DNA of 64,000 nucleotides from an uncultured Bacteroides sp. Its GTDB lineage: Bacteria; Bacteroidota; Bacteroidia; Bacteroidales; Bacteroidaceae. The stretch lies in assembly GCA_949289345.1 (NCBI GenBank), contig CASENS010000017.1, forward strand, positions 32,870 to 96,869, in the 5' to 3' direction. Below the pieces are notes generated by a model. The model saw only the letters and a program-made list of their open reading frames with translations, was not told the DNA's origin and did no database searches. Numbering within the stretch: the first letter of the stretch is position 1; each line of letters opens with the position of its first letter. The position numbers and the translations under genes are program-made. Below are positions 11,343-21,869 of the stretch, one piece after another.

Positions 11343-11395
11343 AGACTGCTCATTCCATGAAAATGAAAGGAACAAGTCAAGTTTCTGTAAAATGA

Positions 11396-11428
11396 TATAG
11401 CCCCAACTTCTAAAAAGCTGAGGCTATA
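11396..11428 (-). terminator. probable guaA terminator
   Basis: On the minus strand TATAGCCTCAGC and GTTGGGGCTATA pair through 12 positions including G-T pairs around a 9-nt loop, followed by a weak T-rich stretch. It starts about 20 nt after the guaA stop. Confidence 0.6.
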
Positions 11429-11450
11429 CAGGTCTAAAAAACGTAGGATT

Positions 11451-13004
11451 TTACTCCCACTCGATTGTCGAAGGCGGTTTGGAGGATATGTCGTATGTCA
11501 CACGGTTCACTCCCTTCACCTTATTAATAATGTCGTTCGAAACTTGTGCCAAAAACTCATAAGGCAAGTGCGCCCAGTCGGCGGTCATGGCATCAGTGCT
11601 GGTCACGGCACGCAAAGCAACGGCACGCTCGTAGGTACGTTCATCCCCCATAACACCTACAGACTGCACGGGAAGCAGGATAACACCTGCCTGCCATACC
11701 TGGTCGTAAAGGCTGGTTTCCCGACCCGATTCATCTTTAGTTTTCCATTCACGCAAGCCGCGGATAAAGATGTCATCGGCCTCCTGCAAAATATGTACCT
11801 TTTCCGCTGTAATATCTCCCAAAATACGTACGGCCAATCCCGGGCCGGGGAAAGGATGACGTCCTATCAAGTGTTCAGGTATACCCAACTGACGACCCAC
11901 ACGACGTACTTCGTCCTTGAAAAGCCACTTCAGCGGTTCGCACAATTGCAGGTGCATCTCTTCGGGCAAACCGCCTACATTGTGATGACTCTTGATAGTC
12001 TTCCCCGTAATGTTCAAGCTCTCGATACGGTCAGGATAGATAGTGCCTTGCGCCAGCCACTTGGCATCCGTAATCTTGCGTGCCTCGGCATTGAACACTT
12101 CCACAAAGTCACGACCGATAATCTTGCGTTTCTTCTCAGGGTCGGTCACGCCTTCCAAGTCTTTGAAGAACTTCTCGCTGGCATCCACGCCTATCACATT
12201 CAACCCCAGGCATTCGTAGTCGTGCAACACATTCTTGAACTCATCTTTACGAAGCAAGCCGTGGTCGACAAAAATACACGTCAGGTTCTTACCGATGGCA
12301 CGGTTCAGCAACACGGCAGCCACAGACGAATCCACGCCTCCACTCAAACCAAGAATAACACGGTCATTGCCTACCTGTTCTTTCAGTTCGGCCACTGTTG
12401 TGTCTACAAACGATGCCGCGCTCCAGCTTTGACTGCATCCGCACACGTCTACCACAAAATTGCGAAGCATCTGTGTACCGTCCTCGCTATGAAAAACTTC
12501 GGGATGGAATTGTACGCCCCACACTTGCTCGCCCTCTATCTGGTAAGCTGCAATCTTCACCTTATCCGTAGAGGCGATGATGTTGAAGTTGTCGGGGATG
12601 GACGTGATGGTGTCTCCGTGGCTCATCCACACTTGCGTATGCTCGCGCACGTCTTTAAACAAAGCGTTGCCTTTGTCAAAAGTACCGAGATGGGCACGCC
12701 CGTACTCGCGTGTACCGGCCGGCTCCACCGTACCTCCATTGCTGTAAGCAATGAACTGCGCTCCGTAACAGATGCCCAATATAGGATACTTGCCGCGAAT
12801 GCCGCTCAAATCGACCTTGAAAGCGCTTGCATCATACACCGAAAAGGGACTCCCGGAGAGAATCACGCCTTTCACACAATCATCGTCCTTCGGAAATTTG
12901 TTGTAGGGAACAATTTCACAATAGACATTCAGCTCGCGAATGCGACGCCCGATGAGCTGGGTGGTCTGCGAGCCAAAGTCGAGAATGATAATCTTTTCTT
13001 GCAT
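11451..13004 (-). CDS. guaA: GMP synthase (glutamine-hydrolysing) GuaA
   Basis: Converts XMP to GMP with ATP and glutamine, the last step of guanine nucleotide synthesis, in the cytoplasm. 517 residues, near the usual length. The N-terminal glutaminase has Cys79 in GICYGAQ, then His167 and Glu169 in QFHPEV. The ATP-pyrophosphatase loop SGGVDSS is at 221-227. The C-terminal dimerisation domain ends in the conserved KPPSTIEWE. The ATG follows a -7 element by about 40 nt. Confidence 0.97.
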   Translation of the reverse strand: MQEKIIILDFGSQTTQLIGRRIRELNVYCEIVPYNKFPKDDDCVKGVILSGSPFSVYDASAFKVDLSGIRGKYPILGICYGAQFIAYSNGGTVEPAGTREYGRAHLGTFDKGNALFKDVREHTQVWMSHGDTITSIPDNFNIIASTDKVKIAAYQIEGEQVWGVQFHPEVFHSEDGTQMLRNFVVDVCGCSQSWSAASFVDTTVAELKEQVGNDRVILGLSGGVDSSVAAVLLNRAIGKNLTCIFVDHGLLRKDEFKNVLHDYECLGLNVIGVDASEKFFKDLEGVTDPEKKRKIIGRDFVEVFNAEARKITDAKWLAQGTIYPDRIESLNITGKTIKSHHNVGGLPEEMHLQLCEPLKWLFKDEVRRVGRQLGIPEHLIGRHPFPGPGLAVRILGDITAEKVHILQEADDIFIRGLREWKTKDESGRETSLYDQVWQAGVILLPVQSVGVMGDERTYERAVALRAVTSTDAMTADWAHLPYEFLAQVSNDIINKVKGVNRVTYDISSKPPSTIEWE

Positions 13005-13043
13005 ATAACTAACTTTCGAAATGAATACTATTCAATTAAAATG

Positions 13044-13051
13044 CAAAGATA
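13044..13051 (-). promoter_or_regulatory. -7 element of guaA
   Basis: TATCTTTG on the minus strand, 40 nt before the guaA ATG. No -33 match was found at the usual distance. Confidence 0.5.
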
Positions 13052-13266
13052 GGAAAAAAGTAAGGAATACGTTGCATCTTTATATGAAACTTCAACGCAA
13101 TCCTTCTCTTCTTAATGTTTTCCCGGGACGAAGTGGATTAAATAACAATTTAACTGTCTGGAAATAAAGCTATCGTCCTCCTCCTTCCGGAACGAGGAGA
13201 GCTTTGCCACTCATCTTCAGCCGGACACATAAATCCCCAGTGCAAAACAAATTCAAGCAAGCTTGA

Positions 13267-13296
13267 TTGTTTTACGACCAGTTTGCATTATCTTTG
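13267..13296 (+). promoter_or_regulatory. promoter of the DUF4105-PafA-like operon
   Basis: TTG at 13267-13269, a 19-nt spacer and TATCTTTG at 13289-13296 match the Bacteroides consensus. An upstream in-frame ATG at 13283 falls between the two boxes, so translation must begin later, at 13313. Confidence 0.75.
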
Positions 13297-13312
13297 CGGG
13301 CGTAAAAAAAGG

Positions 13313-14551
13313 ATGAAAAAGATGCAACGCTTCGTTTACACCATTATTATATATCTACTAACCACATTCAGTCCAAGCATGTCCGGCACAAGGATACAGG
13401 CAGCTGAGCCGCATACCACACCCCAAGAGGACGGCATACGGCTCAGCCTGCTGACATGCGGTCCGGGAGCAGAGATTTATTCCCTCTTCGGCCATACCGC
13501 CATTCGCTACGAAGACTTGAGCCATGGGGTAGACGTAGTGTTCAACTACGGCATATTCAGCTTCGACACGCCGAACTTCATCCTGCGCTTCACGTTAGGT
13601 GAAACGGATTATCAGCTGGGCGTGACGGATTACCGGCGCTTCATTGCCAGCTATTGGATGGAAGGCCGGGAGGTGTGGCAACAGACGTTGAACCTTACTC
13701 CCGAAGAGAAACGGAAACTTATAGGCTTGCTGGAAGAAAACTACCGGCCGGAAAACCGGATTTACCGTTATAATTTCTTTTACGACAATTGTGCCACCCG
13801 CCCGCGCGACCAGGTAGAAAAGGCAGTAGAAGGCCGTTTGCGCTATACCGAAGACATGGAAACTACGGACACAGGGCGTAGCTTCCGCGACCTCGTACAC
13901 CAGTATTGCGAGGGGCATCCATGGGCACGCTTTGGCATCGACATGTGTCTGGGAAGCGAAGCCGACCGCCCCATCAACCGAAGGCAAATGATGTTCGCGC
14001 CTTTCTACGTAAAGGACTTTTTCGCATCGGCCACATTAGCGGACAGCACGGGCGTACGTCCCTTGGTGGCTGCCACCGAACAAGTCCTCGCAATCCCAGC
14101 TGATGCACGAAAGAAAGAGGCCGACTATCCTTCGCCTTTACAAGCGGCTTTGAGCCTTTTGCTCATAGTGGGCATTGCCACGTGGGTAGGTATCCGTAAA
14201 GGGAAAAGCCTATGGGGCATTGACTTGGCACTGTTTTCTCTGGCGGGAGTGGCCGGATGCTTTTGGACTATTCTGGCCTTCTGCTCGCAACACCCCGCGG
14301 TAAGCTCCAATTATATACTTTTGGTCTTCCATCCGCTTCATCTTGTATGCCTGCCATTCATGCTCCGCAAGGTCATAAAGAAGCAAATCAGCTATTACAT
14401 GGCAGCCAGCGGAATGGTTTTAACATTATTTATAGTGTTATTTGGCCTCATACCTCAAGAAATTCATTTAGCAGTGTTACCTTTGGCACTGTGTTTGCTG
14501 ATACGGTCAGCAAGCAACATCTTAATTGGCAAAAAACAGACGAGACGATGA
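13313..14551 (+). CDS. DUF4105 (Lnb N-terminal-like) membrane protein
   Basis: A 412-residue protein. A signal peptide is followed by a periplasmic domain of about 230 residues with LLTCGPGAEIYSLFGHTAIRY, FNYGIFSFD and YNFFYDNCATRPRD, which match the DUF4105 family. The His and Cys residues in GHTAIR and DNCATRPRD resemble a papain-like cysteine protease arrangement (family knowledge, no proven activity). Five hydrophobic segments fill the C-terminal 150 residues. Start chosen at the ATG after AAAAAAAGG; an earlier in-frame ATG lies inside the promoter. Its stop overlaps the start of the next gene (ATGA), so the two are translationally coupled. Confidence 0.8.
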   Translation: MKKMQRFVYTIIIYLLTTFSPSMSGTRIQAAEPHTTPQEDGIRLSLLTCGPGAEIYSLFGHTAIRYEDLSHGVDVVFNYGIFSFDTPNFILRFTLGETDYQLGVTDYRRFIASYWMEGREVWQQTLNLTPEEKRKLIGLLEENYRPENRIYRYNFFYDNCATRPRDQVEKAVEGRLRYTEDMETTDTGRSFRDLVHQYCEGHPWARFGIDMCLGSEADRPINRRQMMFAPFYVKDFFASATLADSTGVRPLVAATEQVLAIPADARKKEADYPSPLQAALSLLLIVGIATWVGIRKGKSLWGIDLALFSLAGVAGCFWTILAFCSQHPAVSSNYILLVFHPLHLVCLPFMLRKVIKKQISYYMAASGMVLTLFIVLFGLIPQEIHLAVLPLALCLLIRSASNILIGKKQTRR

Positions 14552-16116
14552 AAAAAGGGCTGATTACTTCCATACTGGCATTGACCTTCGGAGGGCTACA
14601 GGCACAACCCTTACCTGCTGCTCCTAAGCTGGTGGTCACACTGACCATCGACCAGTTGCGCACGGACTATTTGGAAAATTTTTCTCCACTCTATGGCGAA
14701 AAAGGCTTCAAGCGCCTGTTGCGTGAAGGAAGGGTGTATAGCCAAACAGAGATGCCGTTTGACAAGCCCGACCGTTCATCGGGCATCGCCACCCTCTGCA
14801 CCGGTTGTCCGCCTTCCATGCATGGCATCATTGCCAACCGCTGGCTGGACGTATCCACGCTTACCGTACGCAGTTGTGTGGACGACCCCGATTTCATGGG
14901 CTACTCCACAGACCAGAACAGTTCACCTTCGCGGCTGCTGATGTCTACCGTAGCCGACGAATTGAAAATAGCCACCCGCAATGCAGGAAAAGTATATGCC
15001 GTCGCTCCTTTCCGCGATGCCGCAATCCTAAGCGCCGGTCATGCGGGAGACGGAGCTTTCTGGATAAACGAAGTGACAGGAAAATGGTGCGGCACAACCT
15101 ATTACAAAGACTTTCCCGAATGGCTGAGCCGATACAACGACTCCTGCTCTGTGGACTCCCGCATCAAGAATATGGAGTGGACGCCTTTGCGCCCTATGGC
15201 AGACTATAAATACCTGCCCGACTGGCGCACAGAGCCTTTTAAATATCTTTTCAGTGCAGAGAAAGACAACAAATTCCGCCGGTTGAAAGTCAGTCCCATG
15301 GCCAATGAGGAAGTAAACCTGCTGACGGCTGAATTATTGGATAAGAGCGGCATCGGGAAGGACGAAGTGACCGACCTGCTCTCACTGACCTACTACGCGG
15401 GAAACTACAACCACTACAGCACCCGTGAGTGTGCCATGGAAATGCAAGACACCTACGTCCGACTCGACCATAGCATCGCTACCTTGCTCGACCTGCTCGA
15501 CCGCAAGATAGGTCTGCACAACCTGATGCTCTGCGTTACTTCTACCGGCTACGCCGATCCCGAGCCTGCCGACACAGGCATCTACCGCATCCCCGGCGGA
15601 GAATTCCACTTAAACCGGTGTGCCATGCTGCTCAATATGTACTTGATGGCCACATATGGCGAGGGACAATATGTAGAAGCCTTCTACGACCGGCAAATCT
15701 ACCTTAACCATAAACTGATAGAAGACAAGCAGTTGAATTTGACGGAAATCCTGGAGAAGTCGGCGGCTTTCTTAGTACAATTTAGCGGAGTAAACAAAGT
15801 CTATTCCTCACATACCTTATTATTAGGGTCGTGGTCACCCCTGATGGACAAAGTACGCAACGGCTATCACCGCAAGCGTTCAGGCGACCTGCTGATTGAA
15901 GTATTACCCGGATGGACTATCATACGCGAGAACCCGAACGAAAGCCGTGCCGTACGCATGGCCGCCATTCCCGCACCAATGATATGGCTGGGCGGAAACG
16001 TCAAGGCGGAAACCATCAAGGTTCCGGTCTGTGCCGACCAAGTGGCTCCTACCTTGTGCCGGGTGATGCGTATCCGCGCCCCTAACAGTTGTACCTCCCA
16101 ACCTCTTGAACTTTGA
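14548..16116 (+). CDS. PafA-like alkaline phosphatase superfamily protein, probably inactive
   Basis: A 522-residue protein with signal peptide (MKKGLITSILALTFGGLQAQ). The overall sequence follows the PafA-type phosphatases: VVTLTIDQLRTDYL, then LLREGRVYS, TLCTG..PSMHGI, DTYVRLDHSIATLLDLLD. Of the seven zinc/nucleophile residues of Elizabethkingia PafA (D38, T79, D305, H309, D352, H353, H486), only the first Asp (TIDQL) is recognisable. The nucleophile segment reads DRSSGIATLCTG, the D..GH site reads YYAGNYNHYS, and the DH pair is replaced in VTSTGYADPE. It is therefore probably a non-catalytic member. It overlaps the DUF4105 gene by 4 nt and sits directly before secA. Confidence 0.75.
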   Translation: MKKGLITSILALTFGGLQAQPLPAAPKLVVTLTIDQLRTDYLENFSPLYGEKGFKRLLREGRVYSQTEMPFDKPDRSSGIATLCTGCPPSMHGIIANRWLDVSTLTVRSCVDDPDFMGYSTDQNSSPSRLLMSTVADELKIATRNAGKVYAVAPFRDAAILSAGHAGDGAFWINEVTGKWCGTTYYKDFPEWLSRYNDSCSVDSRIKNMEWTPLRPMADYKYLPDWRTEPFKYLFSAEKDNKFRRLKVSPMANEEVNLLTAELLDKSGIGKDEVTDLLSLTYYAGNYNHYSTRECAMEMQDTYVRLDHSIATLLDLLDRKIGLHNLMLCVTSTGYADPEPADTGIYRIPGGEFHLNRCAMLLNMYLMATYGEGQYVEAFYDRQIYLNHKLIEDKQLNLTEILEKSAAFLVQFSGVNKVYSSHTLLLGSWSPLMDKVRNGYHRKRSGDLLIEVLPGWTIIRENPNESRAVRMAAIPAPMIWLGGNVKAETIKVPVCADQVAPTLCRVMRIRAPNSCTSQPLEL

Positions 16117-16135
16117 TTTTTTTTCCTTACCTTTG
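16106..16135 (+). promoter_or_regulatory. secA promoter
   Basis: TTG at 16106-16108, a 19-nt spacer and TACCTTTG at 16128-16135 fit the Bacteroides consensus. The -33 part overlaps the end of the preceding gene. Confidence 0.75.
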
Positions 16136-16192
16136 CACACGCAAAGCATCTGTAAATCATTTAGCTAATAATAAGTAAAAACAACGATAAAA

Positions 16193-19100
16193 ATGGGATT
16201 TAATGAATTTCTGAGTTCGATTTTCGGCAATAAGTCCACCCGTGACATGAAGGAGATACAACCGTGGGTAGACAAGGTGAAAGCCGCTTATCCCGAAATC
16301 GACAAACTGGACAACGACGCCTTGCGCGCCAAGACTGAAGAACTGAAAGCCTACATACGCGAGTCTGCGGCTGCCCAACGTGCTAAAGTGGACGAGTTGA
16401 AAGCCTCTGTAGAAAACACGGAATTAGAAGAACGCGAAGCTCTTTTCACCAAAATAGATAAAATCGAAAAAGAAATACTGGACATCTACGAAAAAGCACT
16501 GGATGAAGTGCTGCCTACCGCATTTGCCATCGTAAAGTCTACGGCACGCCGTTTCACTGAAAACGAAGAAATTGTGGTGACCGCCAACGACTTCGACCGC
16601 CAGCTGGCCGCTACGAAAGATTTTGTTCGCATCGAAGGTGACAAAGCCATCTACCAAAACCACTGGATGGCCGGAGGAAACGAAATCACCTGGAACATGG
16701 TGCACTATGACGTGCAGTTGTTCGGTGGTGTCGTACTGCACAAAGGCAAAATCGCTGAAATGGCAACCGGTGAAGGTAAGACTTTGGTAGCTACACTCCC
16801 CGTATTCCTCAACGCGTTGACCGGAAACGGCGTACATGTAGTAACCGTGAACGACTATCTGTCCAAACGTGACTCCGAGTGGATGGGGCCGCTCTACATG
16901 TTCCATGGCTTGAGCGTGGATTGCATTGACAAGCATCGCCCCAACTCCGAAGCACGCCGCCAAGCCTATCTGGCCGACATCACGTTCGGCACCAACAACG
17001 AGTTCGGCTTCGACTACTTGCGTGACAACATGGCCATCAGCCCCAAAGACTTGGTGCAACGCCGACACAACTATGCCATCGTCGATGAGGTAGACTCCGT
17101 ATTGATAGACGATGCCCGTACGCCGCTTATCATCTCCGGCCCCGTGCCTAAAGGTGACGACCAGCTCTTCGAGCAACTGAAACCGCTGGTAGAACGTCTG
17201 GTAGAAGCCCAGAAGAAACTGGCCACCCAATATCTGGCCGACGCCAAACGCATGATTGCCTCGGACGACAAGAAAGAACAGGAGGAAGGCTTCCTGACCC
17301 TATACCGCAGCCACAAGGCCCTGCCCAAGAACAAGCCGTTAATCAAGTTCCTCAGCGAGCAAGGCATCAAGGCCGGTATGCTGAAGACCGAGGAAATCTA
17401 CATGGAGCAGAACAACAAGCGCATGCACGAGGTTACCGACCCGCTCTATTTCGTCATCGATGAGAAGTTAAACAGTGTAGACCTGACAGACAAGGGTGTA
17501 GACCTCATTAGTGGAAAATCTTCCGACCCCACATTCTTTGTCCTGCCCGACATCACCGCACAACTCTCCGAATTAGAGAACGAGCAAGGCCTCAGCGATG
17601 AAGAGCGTCTGGCCAAAAAGGATGAACTGCTCACGAACTATGCCATCAAGTCCGAACGCGTGCACACCATCAACCAACTGTTGAAGGCTTACACCATGTT
17701 CGAGAAAGACGATGAATACGTTGTGATAGACGGACAGGTGAAGATTGTAGACGAACAGACGGGCCGTATCATGGAAGGCCGCCGCTACTCAGACGGTTTG
17801 CACCAGGCCATCGAAGCCAAGGAAGGCGTAAAAGTAGAAGCCGCCACACAGACGTTTGCTACCATCACCCTTCAGAATTACTTCCGTATGTATCACAAAT
17901 TAGCCGGCATGACCGGTACGGCCGAGACGGAAGCGGGCGAATTCTGGGATATCTATAAGCTGGACGTAGTAGTCATTCCGACCAACCGTCCCATCGCCCG
18001 TATTGACATGAACGACCGCGTGTACAAGACCAAACGCGAGAAATACAAGGCTGTCATCGAAGAAATAGAGAAGATGGTGCAGGCCGGACGCCCCGTGCTG
18101 GTAGGTACCACCTCCGTGGAAATCTCCGAAATGCTGAGCCGTATGCTCGACATGCGCAAGATACCTCACAACGTGCTGAATGCCAAACTGCACCAGAAAG
18201 AGGCTGAAATCGTAGCCAAAGCCGGACAAAGCAGTACAGTGACCATCGCCACCAATATGGCCGGCCGTGGTACCGACATCAAGCTGAGTCCTGAAGTAAA
18301 AGCCGCAGGCGGTTTGGCCATCATAGGTACAGAACGCCACGAATCACGCCGCGTAGACCGTCAGCTGCGTGGTCGTTCCGGACGTCAAGGTGACCCCGGT
18401 TCATCCGTATTCTTCGTATCATTGGAAGATGACTTGATGCGTTTGTTCTCCTCTGACCGCATCGCCAGCGTCATGGATCGTCTGGGCTTCAAGGAAGGTG
18501 AAATGATTGAGCACAGCATGATTTCGAAATCCATCGAGCGCGCCCAAAAGAAAGTAGAGGAAAACAACTTCGGTATCCGTAAGCGTCTGTTGGAGTATGA
18601 CGACGTGATGAACAAGCAACGTACCGTAATCTATACCAAGCGCCGTCACGCACTGATGGGTGAACGTATTGGCATGGACATCGTGAACATGATTTGGGAC
18701 CGTTGCGTCAACGCCGTACAAGCTCCCGACTACGAAAGCTGCAAAATGGACATGCTACAAACACTTGCCATGGAAGTGCCTTTCAACGAAACCGAATTCA
18801 AGGAAGAGAAAAAGGAGAAACTGGCCGACCGCACCTTCGACACTGCCATGGAGAACTTCAAGCGTAAAACCGACCGCATGGCACAGATAGCTTACCCTGT
18901 CATCAAGCAAGTATATGAAAACCAAGGCCACATGTACGAGAACATTCTGATTCCCATTACCGATGGCAAGCGCATCTACAACATCTCCTGCAACTTAAAG
19001 GCCGCTTACGAAAGCGAATGTAAGGAAATTGTAAAATCGTTCGAGAAGAGCATCCTGCTGCACGTCATTGATGAGGCGTGGAAAGAGAACCTCCGCGAAT

Positions 19101-19489
19101 TGGACGAACTGAAGCACTCCGTACAAAACGCCAGCTACGAGCAGAAAGACCCGTTGCTGATTTACAAGTTAGAGTCAGTCAATCTGTTCGATGCCATGGT
19201 CAATAAGATTAATAATGAGACCATCTCCATCTTGATGCGCGGCCAGATTCCGGTACAGGAACCGCAGGAAGTTCGCCAAGCCGCTCCGGAACAACGTCAG
19301 GACATGAGCCGCTACCAAGAGCAAAAGCAAGACCTGAGCGATTCCAACCAGCAGGCAGCCGCCGCACATGACACGCGCGAACAACCTAAACGAGAACCGT
19401 TCCGTGCTCCCAAGACGATAGGTCGTAATGATCCCTGCCCTTGCGGAAGTGGCAAGAAGTACAAGAACTGTCACGGGAGGAACCTGTAA
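16193..19489 (+). CDS. secA: protein translocase ATPase SecA
   Basis: The motor that drives unfolded preproteins through SecYEG. 1098 residues, long compared with the roughly 900 of E. coli and usual for Bacteroidetes, which carry insertions in the N-terminal part. Walker A is in MATGEGKT near 190-197; the [19 protein letters not shown] segment and the helicase-like [12 protein letters not shown] motif follow. The C-terminal zinc-binding tail has Cys1082, Cys1084, Cys1093 and His1094 ([13 protein letters not shown]), the site for SecB and ribosome binding. It has its own promoter and a strong terminator. Confidence 0.98.
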   Translation: MGFNEFLSSIFGNKSTRDMKEIQPWVDKVKAAYPEIDKLDNDALRAKTEELKAYIRESAAAQRAKVDELKASVENTELEEREALFTKIDKIEKEILDIYEKALDEVLPTAFAIVKSTARRFTENEEIVVTANDFDRQLAATKDFVRIEGDKAIYQNHWMAGGNEITWNMVHYDVQLFGGVVLHKGKIAEMATGEGKTLVATLPVFLNALTGNGVHVVTVNDYLSKRDSEWMGPLYMFHGLSVDCIDKHRPNSEARRQAYLADITFGTNNEFGFDYLRDNMAISPKDLVQRRHNYAIVDEVDSVLIDDARTPLIISGPVPKGDDQLFEQLKPLVERLVEAQKKLATQYLADAKRMIASDDKKEQEEGFLTLYRSHKALPKNKPLIKFLSEQGIKAGMLKTEEIYMEQNNKRMHEVTDPLYFVIDEKLNSVDLTDKGVDLISGKSSDPTFFVLPDITAQLSELENEQGLSDEERLAKKDELLTNYAIKSERVHTINQLLKAYTMFEKDDEYVVIDGQVKIVDEQTGRIMEGRRYSDGLHQAIEAKEGVKVEAATQTFATITLQNYFRMYHKLAGMTGTAETEAGEFWDIYKLDVVVIPTNRPIARIDMNDRVYKTKREKYKAVIEEIEKMVQAGRPVLVGTTSVEISEMLSRMLDMRKIPHNVLNAKLHQKEAEIVAKAGQSSTVTIATNMAGRGTDIKLSPEVKAAGGLAIIGTERHESRRVDRQLRGRSGRQGDPGSSVFFVSLEDDLMRLFSSDRIASVMDRLGFKEGEMIEHSMISKSIERAQKKVEENNFGIRKRLLEYDDVMNKQRTVIYTKRRHALMGERIGMDIVNMIWDRCVNAVQAPDYESCKMDMLQTLAMEVPFNETEFKEEKKEKLADRTFDTAMENFKRKTDRMAQIAYPVIKQVYENQGHMYENILIPITDGKRIYNISCNLKAAYESECKEIVKSFEKSILLHVIDEAWKENLRELDELKHSVQNASYEQKDPLLIYKLESVNLFDAMVNKINNETISILMRGQIPVQEPQEVRQAAPEQRQDMSRYQEQKQDLSDSNQQAAAAHDTREQPKREPFRAPKTIGRNDPCPCGSGKKYKNCHGRNL

Positions 19490-19514
19490 ACAAGTTCCCT
19501 CTCCCCTAAAATAG

Positions 19515-19560
19515 AAAGGAGGAAGTTCCCCGCCAACGCAGTGGAACTTCCTCCTTTTTT
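19515..19560 (+). terminator. secA terminator
   Basis: AAAGGAGGAAGTTCC and GGAACTTCCTCCTTT form a perfect 15-bp stem around a 13-nt loop, followed by further T residues. It may also stop the converging TlpA-like gene. Confidence 0.92.
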
Positions 19561-19580
19561 ATCTGTTTTTCTGTCTCACC

Positions 19581-21476
19581 CTATTTCGCAATCAGTTGCT
19601 GCAGTGTCTTCTTCATTGTTTCATGGTTACGGAAATCATTGCGCAACTTGTATGCGCCGGATTTATCTACCAACACGTAAGACGGTATGCCTTCAATTTT
19701 GAACTTGTCGCAAATGTAAGACCACTGTTCGTCGTTCAACCGGAAATGCACCCCCTTAATGTCCGGTATCATTGTCTTATACTTAACCATGGGCGAAGTT
19801 TCGTTGGCAATATAAAGCCACACCAGATCATCACTCTTCAACTCAGCATCCTTCAACGGTTCATTGGCTTTCAATGCCATACGGCACGGGCCACACCAGG
19901 TATTCCAAAAGTCTACCAAAACGACTTTACCTTTATAAGGAGCAATGATGGCGTCAAACAGTTTCTCCTTCGGCACGTCAGGAGTCGTTTCAATCTTTGC
20001 TTTCCCCTCTACAGCGGCCAAATCGGCTTTCGCCTTTTCTTCCATTCGGCTGAAAGCATCCCGGTAAAACGGATTGCCCGTTGACTCAATGGCTTTCCAA
20101 TCCTCATCAGTCAGTCCGGCACCTTCCGCTTTTTCCACCAACAAGAATACTTTTGGCATTTCAGCGACCAATCCCTGCCGCACAAAGGCCTTCCGCAACG
20201 GCTCTGCCATAGGATGCCCTATACCATATACATAACCGGAAACCTCACGCCCCATCAACAGTTTTGGATCGCTTACATCGAATAATTTGCAGACTTCAGC
20301 CACATTTTCAGCCTTCATCGGGTCAATACCTTTGACCTTCTGTTTGTAATCCCACATTTTATTTACCTGCCGATAGTTTATCTCCCGTATGCGGTCACCT
20401 TGGGTCAACGCCTCAACCAATTGTTGTTTCAATGTGAGCTGGTTCAGTTCTTTAAGTACCGGAGACATGTCGCTTTGCGCGACACTGTCGGAAAGTGACT
20501 GATATTCCTCCGTCATGCGTGCGGTATATTCATCGGCTTTCAACCGATAATCAGCCAAACTGTCGCTATAAATATTCATAAAATAACCGCTTTGGTCACC
20601 ATATATAACAGTATTTGCCAAATCGGCATAAGTACCGGTAGCATAAAGTGTGCGGAAAGAATCAGGTTTCGGCGACTTTCCATTCATCCCGCGCCGATAG
20701 AGAATGCGCCATCCGCTCACCCGCATGTCCATATAAACATCCATTTCTTCACCGGGTGCCAGCCAGACATCTCCAGCCATTGATTGTGACATGACAATAT
20801 GAGCCTGGGCGGGACCACATTGCAAGAAAGTAAAAGTGGCGTTGCCTTCCGCATCAATAGCGGAAGTATAAGGCTGCTGACGGCCAAACATGGTATTGAC
20901 GTATAAATCAATCTCTTTTCCAAACTCCTTCCGGTAGCCTATGAGATGCAAGTTCACGACAGTCTCTCCAGACTTAAATATAGGTTCCGGCACGGCAGCC
21001 TGACCATTTATCCGACGCAAGTCGGAAGGGATTTGTTCCGGCACGTCATATGTTTTCTTGCCAGTCAGGTCAATACCAAAAATCTTGAAACAGTCCTCAC
21101 AATCGGACTCGATGAAGTCAAATGACTTGGTACGCTTAGGCAACGGCTCAAAAGTCAGCGTAAACGACGCTTCGCCCGAATCGGGCATCCAAAAAAGCGA
21201 ATCAGCCTCAATACCCCGCGTACCTGTCAACTTATACTTTTTACCATCAGCCGCAAGGTAAGATTCCGAACTGATTCTAATCCAATAATGCGGCCGATAG
21301 TAAGCGTCCGTGTAAAGGATGGTGGCCGTATCGGTCAGTTCCACTTTAGAGAAATCCAAAGTCATCGTATTGGCCGACTCTATCATCGGATACTCTACAA
21401 CTTTGTCCGGCTGCGAACACGAAGCCAACAAACTTGCGGCAACCGTAAACCATAAAAATACGGATTTGTGATTCAT
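19581..21476 (-). CDS. TlpA-like thioredoxin-domain lipoprotein
   Basis: A 631-residue predicted lipoprotein with lipobox LLASC (Cys20). The N-terminal 450 residues, a beta-rich part then a helical part, match the large TlpA/AhpC-type proteins of Bacteroides. The C-terminal thioredoxin domain contains VVLVDFWNTWCGPCRMALK with Cys528 and Cys531, and a cis-Pro in IEGIPSYVLVD. It probably reduces or isomerises disulfides in the envelope; the substrate is unknown. An in-frame ATG 13 codons upstream lies inside the -7 element, so the start at MNHKSVF is preferred. Confidence 0.85.
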   Translation of the reverse strand: MNHKSVFLWFTVAASLLASCSQPDKVVEYPMIESANTMTLDFSKVELTDTATILYTDAYYRPHYWIRISSESYLAADGKKYKLTGTRGIEADSLFWMPDSGEASFTLTFEPLPKRTKSFDFIESDCEDCFKIFGIDLTGKKTYDVPEQIPSDLRRINGQAAVPEPIFKSGETVVNLHLIGYRKEFGKEIDLYVNTMFGRQQPYTSAIDAEGNATFTFLQCGPAQAHIVMSQSMAGDVWLAPGEEMDVYMDMRVSGWRILYRRGMNGKSPKPDSFRTLYATGTYADLANTVIYGDQSGYFMNIYSDSLADYRLKADEYTARMTEEYQSLSDSVAQSDMSPVLKELNQLTLKQQLVEALTQGDRIREINYRQVNKMWDYKQKVKGIDPMKAENVAEVCKLFDVSDPKLLMGREVSGYVYGIGHPMAEPLRKAFVRQGLVAEMPKVFLLVEKAEGAGLTDEDWKAIESTGNPFYRDAFSRMEEKAKADLAAVEGKAKIETTPDVPKEKLFDAIIAPYKGKVVLVDFWNTWCGPCRMALKANEPLKDAELKSDDLVWLYIANETSPMVKYKTMIPDIKGVHFRLNDEQWSYICDKFKIEGIPSYVLVDKSGAYKLRNDFRNHETMKKTLQQLIAK

Positions 21477-21512
21477 AATGTTAACAAATTGATTAATTGT
21501 ACATGAATGGGA

Positions 21513-21520
21513 CAAATTTA
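21513..21520 (-). promoter_or_regulatory. -7 element of the TlpA-like gene
   Basis: TAAATTTG on the minus strand, 37 nt before the chosen ATG, matches TAnnTTTG. Confidence 0.5.
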
Positions 21521-21602
21521 ACCATTTTCAAATAATGTGACAACATACATACAGGCAAAAATTCCCAATAAAGGTTTAACCCCAATCAAAATCCATGATT
21601 AA

Positions 21603-21770
21603 GTGAACAAAATTAATTTATACTATAAATGGGAATTTAGAAGCCCCCTCAACTCCCCCCGTGGGGGAGCTATTGTATTCTACTTAGTATTTAAAGCCTC
21701 CCCCACGGGGGGAGGTCTGGTGGGGGCTAAATTCCCATTTAGTATAAAGTAAATCAGATTAGTTACTTAA
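21603..21770. repeat. arm-bounded palindromic repeat, copy 1
   Basis: The bulk of the 393-nt gap between the TlpA-like and DUF6340 genes. The left arm 21603-21639 and right arm 21728-21770 meet in mirrored TAAATGGGAATTTA/TAAATTCCCATTTA. Between them is a GC-rich inverted pair (AGCCCCCTC... and ...GGTGGGGGCT), each half itself a hairpin with CCCCC-GTGGGGG. The outer arms are almost identical to those of the repeat at 37832, in the opposite orientation, while the inner part is unrelated. Confidence 0.85.
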
Positions 21771-21832
21771 ACAAAATAAAGAGGATTAACGATAAAAAAC
21801 GTTTGAGACTTCCGTTTTACCGCTGAAAAGCG

Positions 21833-21840
21833 TACTTTTG
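21833..21840 (+). promoter_or_regulatory. -7 element of the DUF6340 gene
   Basis: TACTTTTG, 29 nt before the ATG. The -33 region has no good TTTG. Confidence 0.5.
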
Positions 21841-21869
21841 CCCAAACTTAACCAATCCCCATACGTGAT

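Larger units (their letters stand above)
10981..11450. other. 470-nt intergenic region with repeats
   Basis: No gene is seen between the NigD-like gene and guaA. The left part is AT-rich. From 11125 to 11196 TTTCAC and GTGAAA occur as inverted pairs: TTTCACAA at 11133 with TTGTGAAA ending at 11155, and TTTCACCG at 11156 with CGGTGAAA ending at 11196. From 11258 a second array is related to one at 63629 (listed separately). A terminator-like hairpin follows guaA at 11396-11428. Confidence 0.6.
13005..13312. other. divergent promoter region, guaA / DUF4105 gene
   Basis: 308 nt without a gene. It holds the guaA promoter on the left and the DUF4105 promoter on the right. The middle is unremarkable apart from a weak CTCCTC/GAGGAG inverted pair near 13180-13200. 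Confidence 0.6.

Noticed and set aside
11396-11428. Riboswitch near guaA
   Set aside because: The hairpin is downstream of guaA and fits a terminator; no known guanine or other riboswitch core was seen upstream of the gene.
11544-13052. 502-codon open frame on the plus strand
   Set aside because: Antisense shadow of guaA.
21603-21770. Insertion sequence
   Set aside because: It has inverted arms but is only 170 nt long with no transposase, and no target duplication was recognised.
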